Positions 33,624 through 42,652 of a DNA stretch of 64,000 nt are shown here, piece after piece. Source of the stretch: Microbacterium sp. GTDB lineage: Bacteria; Actinomycetota; Actinomycetes; Actinomycetales; Microbacteriaceae. The stretch spans positions 1-64,000 of the forward strand of contig NZTV01000006.1 in NCBI GenBank assembly GCA_002703245.1, given 5' to 3'. The position numbers were made by a program, and so were the translations under genes. The first letter of the stretch is position 1. The number at the start of each line of letters is the position of its first letter. The notes under the pieces were generated by a model, which was not told where the DNA came from, searched no databases, and was given only the letters and a program-made list of their open reading frames with translations.

Positions 33624-34892
33624 ATGCAAGCCTTTCGAGGCCGGCTGCCGCGGCGTGCGGTTGCCGGCATGCTGGCCGCGACCTGCCTCATGGCGGTCGC
33701 CCAGAGCGCCTATGCGCAGGTAGCGCCGCCATTCGCCACGCTGCTGCGTGAAAGCGAGGACGCTCCGCGGCTCGCGGTAAGCGAAGCCGGCGTCCGCCAG
33801 GCCGAAGGGCTGCGCGATCAGGCGCGCGCACGGCCCAATCCGAGTATCAATGTGATGACCGAGAATGTGGCGGGATCGTCACCCTATTCCGGGTTCGGGC
33901 GCGCCGAGACGACGCTGCAATATAGCCAGCCGATCGAACTGGGCGGAAAGCGCTCGGCACGGATCGCTGCCGGAGAAGCCGGCGTGGTCGCGTCGCGTGC
34001 TCGCGACCGCGATGCCCGGGTCGTTTTCGCCTATGATCTCGCACGCGCCTACGCCGCCGCCGAAATCGGTGACCGGCGCGTTGGCCTTGCCGAAGACGAA
34101 GTCGAGGAAGCGCAGAGCGACCTGAAGGCAGCCGAAGCGCTGGTCGGTGCGGGCAAGGAAACGCGGCTCCGCGCGCTCCAGGCACGCTCGGCGCTCAACG
34201 AGGTCAGCGCCCAGCTCGATCTCGCCAAAGCGAACCGCATCTCCGCTTATGTCCGGCTGTCGGCACTGGTCGGAGCGGATGCGCCATTTGCCAGCCTCGC
34301 TGAATCGCTGCTCGATACCGGTCCCAGCCCGGACATGGTTGGCCCAGTCGATCCGACGGCCAGTCCCGCGCTGCTCGTCGCCGAAGCCGAACGCGCGGCC
34401 GCAGCGCGCCGGCTCGATGTCGAAAGCCGCCGTGCGACACCCGACATCACCGCGAGCGTGGGCGTGCGCCGCTTGGAATATGAGGGTGCGACCGCGGTGC
34501 TCGGCGGCGTGACCATTCCGCTTCACCTGTTCGACCGCAACCGCGGCAACATCGCCGCCTCGCGCGCCGAGGTCGATGCCGCCGAAGCCCGGCTTGCGGT
34601 GCTACGCGCCGAGGCCCGTGCCGAAGCGCAATCGGCGGCCGCCGAGCTCTCCGCCGCTGAAAGCCGGGTGACCGCCGCGCGCGGCGCGCTTGCCACCGCC
34701 GACGAGACCTATCGTCTCGCCCGCATCGCCTATGAGGCAGGCAAGTCGCCGCTCGTCGAACTGCTCGCCGCCCGCCACGGTCTCGGCACCGCCCGCAGCA
34801 CCGTTCTCGACGCCGAAACCGCCCGGTTCGAAGCGCGCGCACGCCTAGCCCGCCTCGCTGGCCGCACCATCACGGGGGAACCCATCCAATGA
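33624..34892 (+). CDS. czcC: TolC-family outer-membrane efflux protein (CzcC-like)
   Basis: 422 residues with a signal peptide (AVAGMLAATCLMAVAQSAYA) and the two-fold repeat of long helices typical of the OEP family (LREAEDAPRLAV-like start; ARPNPSINVMTENVAG; LARIAYEAGKSPLVELLAARHGLG). It forms the outer-membrane tunnel of a tripartite heavy-metal efflux pump. The start has AAGGGGAAATACCG upstream. It overlaps the next gene by 4 bases. Confidence 0.85.
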   Translation: MQAFRGRLPRRAVAGMLAATCLMAVAQSAYAQVAPPFATLLRESEDAPRLAVSEAGVRQAEGLRDQARARPNPSINVMTENVAGSSPYSGFGRAETTLQYSQPIELGGKRSARIAAGEAGVVASRARDRDARVVFAYDLARAYAAAEIGDRRVGLAEDEVEEAQSDLKAAEALVGAGKETRLRALQARSALNEVSAQLDLAKANRISAYVRLSALVGADAPFASLAESLLDTGPSPDMVGPVDPTASPALLVAEAERAAAARRLDVESRRATPDITASVGVRRLEYEGATAVLGGVTIPLHLFDRNRGNIAASRAEVDAAEARLAVLRAEARAEAQSAAAELSAAESRVTAARGALATADETYRLARIAYEAGKSPLVELLAARHGLGTARSTVLDAETARFEARARLARLAGRTITGEPIQ

Positions 34893-36037
34893 ACGCCAAT
34901 CAGAAACTCACTGCCGGCGCTGCGCTGGCGCTCGTGCTGGCTGCCGGCGCCGGGTTCGGCATTGCTCGCCTGACCGCTCCCACACCACAGGTCGAAGCAG
35001 CCGCCGAACAATCGGCCGCGCCATCGGACAGCGTCGCGATGACCGCCGAGGCGATCAAGACCTCGCAGATCTCGGTCGCGCCCGCTGCCTCGGGCGAACT
35101 CGACGCGGCGATCGCGGCATCCGCAACGCTCGAGGCGACGCCCGACGCGGAGGCGGTGCTGACCTCGCGCGCCGCCGGCACGGTGAGCCGCATCTTCAAG
35201 CGGATCGGCGATCCCATTCGCGCCGGCGAGACGCTGGCGCTGGTCGAGAGTCGCGATGCCTCGGCGATCGCCGCAGACCAGTCTGCTGCCTCCGCGCGGG
35301 TGACGCTCGCGGCCCGGCAACTGGCGCGCGAGCGCAGCCTGCTCGCGCAGGGCGTCTCGCCGCGCGCGGACTATGAAACGGCTGAAGCCAACCTCGCGGT
35401 CGCCCGCGCCGACGCAATGCGCGCCAGCGCTGCCGCCGGCGCAACGCGGGTCGCGCGTGACGGGCGATCGGTGGTGGTAGCCAGCCCGGTCTCAGGTCGT
35501 GTCACCGCAGCTCCCGCCAACCTTGGCCAGTTCGTTTCGGCCGAGACCGAGCTGTTCCGAGTGGCCGATCCCAGCCGTCTCCAGATCACGGCGAGCCTGC
35601 CGTCGGCCGATGCGCCGCGTGTCCGTGCGGGAGATCGCGTCGAACTCAGCCTGGCTGACGGCCAGATCATCGAAGGCCGGGTGCGGTCTTCGACGGGCGT
35701 GGTCGATCCCGACACGCGCGGTGCGACGGTGGTCATCGAACCAAGTGCCGGCGTGTCGATGCTGGCACCCGGCCAGCTCATACAGGCCCGCATCTTCGGC
35801 AGCGGTGGCGCCGCCAAGGATGGCGTGATGGTGCCGCAGGACGCGGTCCAGACCGTCGGCGACCGAACGGTCGTGTTCGTCCGCACGGCGAACGGCTTCA
35901 AGGCGACCAATGTGGAGGTCGGCAGCCGCAGCGGCGGACTGGTTGCAATCGTATCTGGGCTAAAGGCCGGCACGCCGATTGCGACTATCAACGCCTTCCT
36001 GCTCAAGGCCGAACTCGAGAAGGAGTCGGCGGAATGA
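34889..36037 (+). CDS. czcB: RND efflux periplasmic adaptor (CzcB-like)
   Basis: 382 residues: an N-terminal membrane/signal segment (ALALVLAAGAGFGIARL), a lipoyl-like hairpin domain (AAGTVSRIFKRIGDPIRAGETLALVES), an alpha-hairpin, a beta-barrel part (VASPVSGRVTAAPANLGQFV) and a C-terminal region (MVPQDAVQTVGDRTVVFVRT). The adaptor joins CzcA to the outer-membrane tunnel and may bind metal. Start and stop overlap neighbours by 4 bases (ATGA), so czcCBA is one translationally coupled unit. Confidence 0.88.
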   Translation: MNANQKLTAGAALALVLAAGAGFGIARLTAPTPQVEAAAEQSAAPSDSVAMTAEAIKTSQISVAPAASGELDAAIAASATLEATPDAEAVLTSRAAGTVSRIFKRIGDPIRAGETLALVESRDASAIAADQSAASARVTLAARQLARERSLLAQGVSPRADYETAEANLAVARADAMRASAAAGATRVARDGRSVVVASPVSGRVTAAPANLGQFVSAETELFRVADPSRLQITASLPSADAPRVRAGDRVELSLADGQIIEGRVRSSTGVVDPDTRGATVVIEPSAGVSMLAPGQLIQARIFGSGGAAKDGVMVPQDAVQTVGDRTVVFVRTANGFKATNVEVGSRSGGLVAIVSGLKAGTPIATINAFLLKAELEKESAE

Positions 36038-39000
36038 TCGGCCGCATCCTCCAACTCTCGGTGCGCGGCCGCTGGCTGGTTGCGTGTCTCACCCTGCTGG
36101 TCGTCGCGTTCGGCGCCTGGCAGATCACCAAGCTGCCAATCGACGCGGTGCCCGATGTCACCAACCGGCAGGTGCAGATCAGCACCTTTGCGCCGACGCT
36201 TGGACCGGTAGATATCGAGAAGCAGGTGACCTTCCCGGTCGAGACAGCGCTCGCCGGAATTCCGGGCCTGCAGATGACCAGGTCCTTCTCGCGCAATGGC
36301 TTCAGCCAGGTGACGGCGGTGTTCGAGGACACGACCGACATCTATTTCGCGCGACAGCAGGTAACCGAGCGTCTCGCCCAGGCCAAGGACAGCCTGCCTG
36401 CCGGCATCCAGCCCAACCTCGCACCGCTCAGCACCGGGCTTGGCGAGATCTTCTTCTATTCGGTCGCGTTCCGGCATCCCGACGGCAAGGGCGGCGCCGA
36501 ACATACCGACGGCAAGCCCGGCTGGCAGTCCAACGGGAGTTACCTGACGCCCGAGGGCGAGCGGCTCACCACCGAACTCGCCAAGGCAGCCTATCTGCGC
36601 ACGGTGCAGGACTGGATCATCCGTCCGCAGATGCGCAACGTGAAAGGCGTCGCCGGCGTCGATTCAAACGGCGGCTATGTGAAGCAATATCTGGTCGAGC
36701 CGAACCTCAATGCGCTTTCGACCTACGGCCTATCGATCACCGACCTCGCCGATGCGCTGGAGAAGGCGAACCTTTCGGCCGGCTCCAACTATGTCCGGCG
36801 CGCGGGCGAGAGCTTCCTCGTCCGCGCCGATGCGCGGCTCAGATCGATCGACGAGATCGAGCAGGCCGTCGTCGCGACCCGCGCGGGCGTCCCCGTGCGC
36901 GTCAAGGATGTCGGTCAGGTCGTCATCGGCGGCGCGGTGCGGACCGGTTCGGGCAGCCGCATGGGATCGGAAGCGGTCATCTCGACTGTGCTGATGCTGG
37001 TCGGCGAGAACAGCCGCATCGTCGCCAACAGCGCGGCCGAGCGGCTCACCGAAATCAACAAGGCCCTTCCACCTGACGTTTTCGCCGAGCCGGTCTATAA
37101 CCGCTCGAAACTGGTCAACGCGACTATTGCCACGGTCGAGAAGAACCTGGTCGAAGGCGCGCTGCTCGTCATCGTCATCCTGTTCCTGCTGCTCGGCAAT
37201 GTCCGCGCCGCGCTGATCACGGCGGCGGTCATCCCGATCACCATGCTGATGACGGCGGCGGGCATGAATGGGCTCGGCGTATCAGGTAATTTGATGAGCC
37301 TCGGCGCGCTCGATTTCGGCCTGATCGTCGACGGTGCGGTCATCATCGTCGAGAATGCGCTCAGGCGCCTTGCGGAGCGGCAGGAGCATGAAGGCCGTCT
37401 GCTCACGCTCGAGGAGCGGATGGGCGAGACGATCGAGGCGGCGCAGGAGATGGTCCGGCCGACCGTCTATGGTCAGCTGATCATCTTCCTCGTGTTCGTG
37501 CCGCTGCTCACCTTCCAGGGGGTCGAGGGCAAGACCTTCTCGCCGATGGCGATCACGCTCATGGTCGCGCTGGCCAGCGCATTCGTGCTGTCGATCACCT
37601 TCGTGCCCGCCATGATCGCGATCGTCATCAAGGGCCGGGTCAGCGAGACCGAGGTCAAGCCGATCCGCTGGTTCAAGGAGAAATACGCCCCGCTGCTCGA
37701 CAAGGCGGTCGCGCGCCCGATGCCGTTCATTCTCGGTGGGGTCGGCGTGTTTGCCGCGGCTGTGTTCGCGTTCGGGTTCCTCGGTGAGGAGTTCATGCCG
37801 CAGCTCGACGAGAAGGACATCACCGTCACCAACTTCCGCGTGCCCTCCGCATCGATCGACCAGTCGACCCAGATGCAGCTGCAGATCGAAAACGCCCTGA
37901 AGACGCTGCCCGAGGGGGCGCTGGTCTTCTCGAAGAACGGCAACGCCGATCTCGGCACCGACCCGATGCCACCCAATGCCTCGGACACCTATGTGATCCC
38001 CAAGCCCGAGAGCGAATGGCCCGCCGAGGTCAAAACCAAGGAGGATATCCTGCGGCGGATCGAGGAGCGGATGAAGCCGCTGATCGGCAACCGCACCGAG
38101 ATCCAGCAGCCGATCCAGATGCGGTTCAACGAGCTGATCGCGGGCGTGCGCGCCGATGTCGCGGTCAAGCTTTACGGCGACGATCTTGATGCGATGAGCG
38201 CGCAGGCCAAGCGCATCGCCGGCGTATTGCGCACGATACCCGGCGCGGGCGACGTCAGCGCCGAACAGACTGACGGTGCGCCGACCTTCGATGTGAAGAT
38301 CGATCGGCTCGCGGCGGCGCGCTACGGACTGACGGTTGAGGAGGTCGCCAGTACCGTCGCCGCAGCACTGGGAGGCCGTGAGGCGGGGCTGTTGTTTGAA
38401 GGTGACCGGCGATTCTCGGTGGTCGTTCGCTTGCCCGACGCCCAGCGCGACGATCTTGAAACGCTCGGCGCCATCCCGGTGATGCTGCCCGCGGCCGATG
38501 GCCAGATTGCCCGCTCGATCCCGCTGCGCGAAGTGGCGCGGTTCAGCTACACCCAGGGGCTGAACCAGATCAGCCGCGAGAACGGCAAGCGCATGGTGGT
38601 CGTGCAGGTCAACGTCCGCGGCCGAGATCTGGGCGGATTTGTGCAGGAAGCGCAGGCGAAGATCGGCAACCTCGATCTTCCGCCCGGCATGTATACAGCC
38701 TGGGGCGGCACATTCGAAAGCCTGCAATCGGCCCGGCTGCGCTTGCTGATCGTCGTGCCAATCTGCTTCGTTGCCATCTACGCACTGCTCTACATGGCAC
38801 TCGGCGGGCTCGTGCCGGCAGCGATCGTCTTTAGCGCGGTGCCGATGGCGCTCGCCGGCGGCGTGTTCGCGCTGCTCCTGCGCGGCATCCCGTTTTCGAT
38901 CACCGCGGCGGTCGGGTTTATCGCGCTGTCGGGCGTGGCGGTGCTCAACGGCCTTGTCATGATGAGCGCGATCCGCAAGCGACGCGAAGAAGGGGCGGGC

Positions 39001-39270
39001 GAGGAAGACGCCATCGTCAGTGGCGCGATGCAGCGCGTGCGCCCCGTGTTGATGACGGCGTTAGTCGCCAGTCTCGGATTTGTGCCGATGGCATTGGCAA
39101 CCGGTACGGGTGCCGAAGTCCAGCGGCCGCTCGCGACCGTGGTCATCGGCGGACTGATCACCTCGACCGTGCTCACATTGCTCGTTTTGCCGGCGATCAC
39201 GGCTCTTGCTGCTCGGTGGCAAGTCCGCCGTGATCAACGATCCAAGATCGACGCCGCTGTCCAGAGTTAA
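36034..39270 (+). CDS. czcA: Heavy-metal RND efflux pump (CzcA family)
   Basis: 1078 residues, full length for the family (about 1060), with 12 predicted membrane helices. The helix-IV signature DFGLIVDGAVIIVEN (Asp427 onward) is that of the HME-RND class for divalent cations (Zn, Co, Cd or Ni). Other marks are KLPIDAVPDVTNRQVQI near the start and GVAVLNGLVMMSAIRKRR near the end. It uses the proton gradient to expel metal from periplasm or cytoplasm. Substrate cannot be fixed from sequence; the neighbouring NreB-like and RcnR-like genes favour nickel/cobalt. Confidence 0.93.
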   Translation: MIGRILQLSVRGRWLVACLTLLVVAFGAWQITKLPIDAVPDVTNRQVQISTFAPTLGPVDIEKQVTFPVETALAGIPGLQMTRSFSRNGFSQVTAVFEDTTDIYFARQQVTERLAQAKDSLPAGIQPNLAPLSTGLGEIFFYSVAFRHPDGKGGAEHTDGKPGWQSNGSYLTPEGERLTTELAKAAYLRTVQDWIIRPQMRNVKGVAGVDSNGGYVKQYLVEPNLNALSTYGLSITDLADALEKANLSAGSNYVRRAGESFLVRADARLRSIDEIEQAVVATRAGVPVRVKDVGQVVIGGAVRTGSGSRMGSEAVISTVLMLVGENSRIVANSAAERLTEINKALPPDVFAEPVYNRSKLVNATIATVEKNLVEGALLVIVILFLLLGNVRAALITAAVIPITMLMTAAGMNGLGVSGNLMSLGALDFGLIVDGAVIIVENALRRLAERQEHEGRLLTLEERMGETIEAAQEMVRPTVYGQLIIFLVFVPLLTFQGVEGKTFSPMAITLMVALASAFVLSITFVPAMIAIVIKGRVSETEVKPIRWFKEKYAPLLDKAVARPMPFILGGVGVFAAAVFAFGFLGEEFMPQLDEKDITVTNFRVPSASIDQSTQMQLQIENALKTLPEGALVFSKNGNADLGTDPMPPNASDTYVIPKPESEWPAEVKTKEDILRRIEERMKPLIGNRTEIQQPIQMRFNELIAGVRADVAVKLYGDDLDAMSAQAKRIAGVLRTIPGAGDVSAEQTDGAPTFDVKIDRLAAARYGLTVEEVASTVAAALGGREAGLLFEGDRRFSVVVRLPDAQRDDLETLGAIPVMLPAADGQIARSIPLREVARFSYTQGLNQISRENGKRMVVVQVNVRGRDLGGFVQEAQAKIGNLDLPPGMYTAWGGTFESLQSARLRLLIVVPICFVAIYALLYMALGGLVPAAIVFSAVPMALAGGVFALLLRGIPFSITAAVGFIALSGVAVLNGLVMMSAIRKRREEGAGEEDAIVSGAMQRVRPVLMTALVASLGFVPMALATGTGAEVQRPLATVVIGGLITSTVLTLLVLPAITALAARWQVRRDQRSKIDAAVQS

Positions 39271-39303
39271 CGGCGGGCCACGAAGGCTACACTACCGAGG
39301 AGT

Positions 39304-39328
39304 GGACGGTCAGCTAAGTTGACCGTCC
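39304..39328 (+). terminator. Stem-loop after czcA
   Basis: Perfect 9-bp arms GGACGGTCA and TGACCGTCC around a 7-base loop, 34 bases after the czcA stop. No T-run follows, so it is either a weak or Rho-assisted terminator or an mRNA-stabilising hairpin for the czcCBA transcript. Confidence 0.45.
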
Positions 39329-39531
39329 GCTGGTTGGCGGGATAAGTCGGGCTTCGAAGAGCAGCATTGGATCGCGGCAGGGGCGTCCTCAAGAGACGAG
39401 TCTCATTTGGAAATTGCGGAGGTGTCTCTTTTCGAAGTTGCGCTTACAAATTCTTAGAGCGATAATAAGAATTATGTTAAATATCAATATCTTATAAGAA
39501 TATCAGTCCCGATACAACGCGGAGACCTTTC

Positions 39532-39750
39532 ATGGAAGTCCGATTGAGCGCGACACCTAAAGGCAACGGATTTCAGGCAACGGTCGCATTGCCCGATGGG
39601 GTATCGATCAGCTCGGCCGAATCCTATCCCACCGAAGCCGAAGCGATCACCGCGGCGGCCGTGAAGTTGTTGGAGATGCCCGATCGCCTGATGCGCGCGA
39701 CCGCAGTAGAAGCCGATCTTGCGATCAGCGGCAGCTCATCGCCGGCGTAG
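39532..39750 (+). CDS. Small hypothetical protein
   Basis: 72 residues, start ATG at 39532 with GGAGACCTTTC upstream. Preceded by an unusually AT-rich stretch (about 39450-39510) that probably holds its promoter. The sequence (EVRLSATPKGNGFQATVAL, then ESYPTEAEAITAAAVKLLEM) reads as a beta-hairpin followed by a helix, a HicB-like or UPF-like small fold. Convergent with, and overlapping by 15 bases, the next gene. Function unknown. Confidence 0.6.
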   Translation: MEVRLSATPKGNGFQATVALPDGVSISSAESYPTEAEAITAAAVKLLEMPDRLMRATAVEADLAISGSSSPA

Positions 39751-40269
39751 CGCCGCCAAGGTGTCCGGCATGATCGTGTAGACTGCCTCGCGCTGGGCGC
39801 CGCGATTTTGATGATCCACCCGATAGCCCTGATAGTGGCGTCGCAGGAGGCCGCCCCGACATAGATCCGACACTGCGCGGCTGACATTGCAGCGGCCCGA
39901 TTGGCGAACCCGCTCACGGACCCTTTCTTCAATGACACGGTCAGCCTGTGTCGGATCGGCCGGTAGTTCGTCAGCCTGCTCAAGTGCCGACCGCACGGTT
40001 TCGATCGTCGAACGGCGCCAGGGTGTACGCTGCGCGATCGGAGCCAGCGCATCGCACAGCCAGTCGCGGACAGGCACGGCGTCGCCGTTCACCATCACGC
40101 TCGGTCCAGCCCTGCCCTTTTCGTCAGCGACTTCCTCCAGGAGCTGGAGGAGCATGTAGGAGAATTTTGGCCGCGGCGAAGCTGCGGCGATCGCCGCCAA
40201 AAGCCCCGGCGTGTCCATCCCTCGCGCGGGTTCGACGGATGCTTCGAATAGGTCTGCCTGATGGAACAT
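39736..40269 (-). CDS. Hypothetical winged-helix-like protein
   Basis: 177 residues. The C-terminal part (VSRAVSDLCRGGLLRRHYQGYRV, then REAVYTIMPDTLAAL) looks like a winged helix-turn-helix, and the middle has VMVNGDAVPVRDWLCDALAP. It is divergent from the imuA operon across 174 bases that hold the LexA box. A regulatory function is plausible, but the family is not recognised. ATG at 40269 has no clear ribosome binding site. Confidence 0.55.
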   Translation of the reverse strand: MFHQADLFEASVEPARGMDTPGLLAAIAAASPRPKFSYMLLQLLEEVADEKGRAGPSVMVNGDAVPVRDWLCDALAPIAQRTPWRRSTIETVRSALEQADELPADPTQADRVIEERVRERVRQSGRCNVSRAVSDLCRGGLLRRHYQGYRVDHQNRGAQREAVYTIMPDTLAALRRR

Positions 40270-40397
40270 AGCATGAATCTACTATGCACTTTGGTGGATG
40301 TGAATCCCACAAAGGACCGAAGGCGCTTTTTTTCTGGCGGATTCCACAGGCTTCGGAAGCGGTGCATTTGAGCTGCTTGACTCATCGCCGGGAACAG

Positions 40398-40412
40398 GAA
40401 CAAATAAGGAAC
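40398..40412. promoter_or_regulatory. LexA box (SOS) upstream of imuA
   Basis: GAAC-AAATAAG-GAAC, an exact match to the alphaproteobacterial LexA operator (direct repeat GAAC-N7-GAAC, reverse of GTTC-N7-GTTC). It lies 31 bases before the imuA start, where LexA would block the promoter until DNA damage. Confidence 0.85.
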
Positions 40413-40443
40413 GAATCAACGAGTCCCGAGTCTCCTGAATGCC

Positions 40444-41175
40444 ATGCGTCAATCAACCGTCCTTGAAGATTTGCGAGCGCGCATCGCGCGTATCGAGGGC
40501 GTAGGCGTTCAGCGCGAAGCGATCCCGTTCGGCATCGACGAACTGGATCAGCGATTGCCGGGCGGAGGCATTGCTGCAGGTGCTCTCCATGAAATGATGG
40601 GCAGTCCCGATCTCGCGGACGAGGCGAGTGCGACGGTCTTTCTGGCGGGAATCCTGGCGCGAATGGAAGGTCCCGTCTTCTGGTGCCTGCGCTGGCGCGA
40701 CCTGTTTGCCCCTGCCCTTCATCTCGCCGGTCTTCATCCAGATCGGGTCATCTATGTCGAGGCCGGCAGCGACACCAATGTCCTGCTCGCGATGGAGGAG
40801 TGCCTGCATCACCCTGGCATCGCCGGTGTGGTTGGCGAAGTCGGGAAATATTCGACTACTGCATCGAAGCGCCTGCAATTGGCGGCGGAAAGCTCGGGTG
40901 TAGCGGCCTTCGTGTTTCGTCGCGCGGCGAAGGCCGAACAGGTCGCCGAAGGGACGGCAGCGATGACACGCTGGCGGATCACCGCTTCACCAAGCGAAGA
41001 TCTCGGTCTGCCGAGCCTGGGTCGCCCTCGCTGGCATGTGGATTTGGAACGTGTGCGCGGTGGTAATCCGCACGCCTGGATCGTGGAGGCGTGCGATGCG
41101 ACGGGTCGTATCGCTCTTCCTGCCGCACTGGTCGACCGACCGGCTGCGGCGGAAGATCGCAAAATTGTCGCCTGA
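40444..41175 (+). CDS. imuA: ImuA (RecA/SulA-like mutasome protein)
   Basis: 243 residues. It has the ImuA pattern: AIPFGIDELDQRLPGGGIAAGALHEMMG near the N-terminus (seen at about residues 28-55), WCLRWRDLFAPALHLAGLHPDR, then EVGKYSTTASKRLQLAAESSG and a C-terminal RVRGGNPHAWIVE. ImuA is a RecA-related protein that supports error-prone translesion synthesis with ImuB and DnaE2. It lies just after the LexA box and overlaps imuB by 80 bases. Confidence 0.92.
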   Translation: MRQSTVLEDLRARIARIEGVGVQREAIPFGIDELDQRLPGGGIAAGALHEMMGSPDLADEASATVFLAGILARMEGPVFWCLRWRDLFAPALHLAGLHPDRVIYVEAGSDTNVLLAMEECLHHPGIAGVVGEVGKYSTTASKRLQLAAESSGVAAFVFRRAAKAEQVAEGTAAMTRWRITASPSEDLGLPSLGRPRWHVDLERVRGGNPHAWIVEACDATGRIALPAALVDRPAAAEDRKIVA

Positions 41176-42652
41176 GTGCCGTGACGGCCTGGTCCTTGAT
41201 CTTCCGCTGGTGACCGCGGTGCCCGATCACGGCAGGAAAGTCATTGCTGCCGTCGATGCCGAGGCTAAGGCGCTCGGTGTCCGCGTCGGCATGACCGTGA
41301 CGAAGGCCCGAGCGTTTGCCCCTGAATTGCAGGTCGTCGATGCCGACCCGGAGGGCGACCTGCAGGGACTTCGCGATCTCGCGCTATGGGCGGGCCGCCG
41401 ATACTCACCCTTCGTATCACCGGATGCGCCCGACGGAATCTGGCTCGACATCACCGGCTGCGCGGGTCTCTTTGGCACCGAGAAGGCGCTGCTCAAGGAT
41501 CTCCATCGCCGTGTTGCCGCGTCGGGGCTGGCTCTGCAGATCGCTGTGGCCGACACTGCAGGCTGCGCCCATGCCGTTGCGCGGCATGTACCCGCCGGCC
41601 GGCCGGTCACGATCGAGCCGGGCGGACACCGCACTGCCATTTCCATCCTGCCGATATCGGCGTTGCGATTGCCAGGACGCGAGGTCGAAGGTTTGCGCAA
41701 GCTCGGATTTGAGCGGATCGAACAGCTCATCGGTGCGCCGCGCGGCCCTCTCGCCAAACGGTTCGGCCGCGAATTGCATCGGCGGCTGGATCAGGCGCTC
41801 GGCTTCGTGCCCGAGCCGATCGAGCCGATCTACCCTGAACATCTGCCGCGGGCCCGTCGAGGTTTCATGGAGCCGATCGCGACACCTGAAGCCTTCGCCC
41901 AGGTGATCGGCGATCTCGTTGCCGATGTGGTGGGGCAGCTCACCTGTATCGGCAAGGGTGCTCGCCGATTGGATTGCTATTTCCACCGTGTGGACGGCCA
42001 CAATCAGGCGATCCGCATCGGGACCGCAACCGCATCCCGCGACGCAGGCCATCTCGCGAAATTGCTGTGCGCTAAGATCGAGACGGTCGAGCCAGGGCTT
42101 GGCATTGAGGCAATGACCCTCGTGACGCCGCTGGCTGACGCGCTCGCGGCCCAACAGGATGAAGGGTTGGAAAGCCCGCGACGCGGGCCGAACCTCGCCT
42201 CTCTGGTCGATGCGCTCGCCAACCGTTTTGGTCCACGGAGCCTGCATCGGGCGGCACCGCACGCGAGCAGTATGCCTGAGCGCTCGATCACCACGATGCC
42301 CGCCCTTGCGAAAGATAGCGGCGCCCAGTGGGACGATGACCTCCCTCGCCCCGCCCGCATGTTGGATCGACCCGAGCCAATCGACGTGGTCGCCCTGCTG
42401 CCAGACGATGCCCCTCGCCTCTTCGTGTGGCGTCGAAAGCGCTATCGGGTGACCCGAGGCGATGGTCCGGAACGCTTGCACGGCGAATGGTGGCGCGAGA
42501 GCGGCAATGAGGCCGACAAGGCGCTGATCGTCCGGGATTATTATCAGGTCGAGACCGAGACAGGCGGTCGGTACTGGCTGTTCCGGCTCGGTGACGGCGT
42601 AAATCCGGCTACGGGCACCATGCGCTGGTTCATCCACGGTGCGTTCGCATGA
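41096..42652 (+). CDS. imuB: ImuB (Y-family polymerase-like protein)
   Basis: 518 residues. N-terminal [16 protein letters not shown] and then the Y-family-like palm region with [18 protein letters not shown] and the thumb/finger part [28 protein letters not shown]; the C-terminus has [23 protein letters not shown]. ImuB lacks polymerase activity in characterised members and links DnaE2 to the beta clamp. The start at 41096 has GGAGGCGTGCG upstream, inside the end of imuA. The stop overlaps dnaE2 by 4 bases. Confidence 0.92.
   Translation: MRRVVSLFLPHWSTDRLRRKIAKLSPECRDGLVLDLPLVTAVPDHGRKVIAAVDAEAKALGVRVGMTVTKARAFAPELQVVDADPEGDLQGLRDLALWAGRRYSPFVSPDAPDGIWLDITGCAGLFGTEKALLKDLHRRVAASGLALQIAVADTAGCAHAVARHVPAGRPVTIEPGGHRTAISILPISALRLPGREVEGLRKLGFERIEQLIGAPRGPLAKRFGRELHRRLDQALGFVPEPIEPIYPEHLPRARRGFMEPIATPEAFAQVIGDLVADVVGQLTCIGKGARRLDCYFHRVDGHNQAIRIGTATASRDAGHLAKLLCAKIETVEPGLGIEAMTLVTPLADALAAQQDEGLESPRRGPNLASLVDALANRFGPRSLHRAAPHASSMPERSITTMPALAKDSGAQWDDDLPRPARMLDRPEPIDVVALLPDDAPRLFVWRRKRYRVTRGDGPERLHGEWWRESGNEADKALIVRDYYQVETETGGRYWLFRLGDGVNPATGTMRWFIHGAFA

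Noticed and set aside
37282-38727. 481-residue open frame antisense to czcA
   Set aside because: Antisense shadow, His/Arg/Asp-rich without any recognisable domain.
39271-39531. AT-rich stretch as a plasmid replication origin
   Set aside because: No iterons or replication gene nearby; the AT-rich part is better explained as the promoter of the small gene at 39532.
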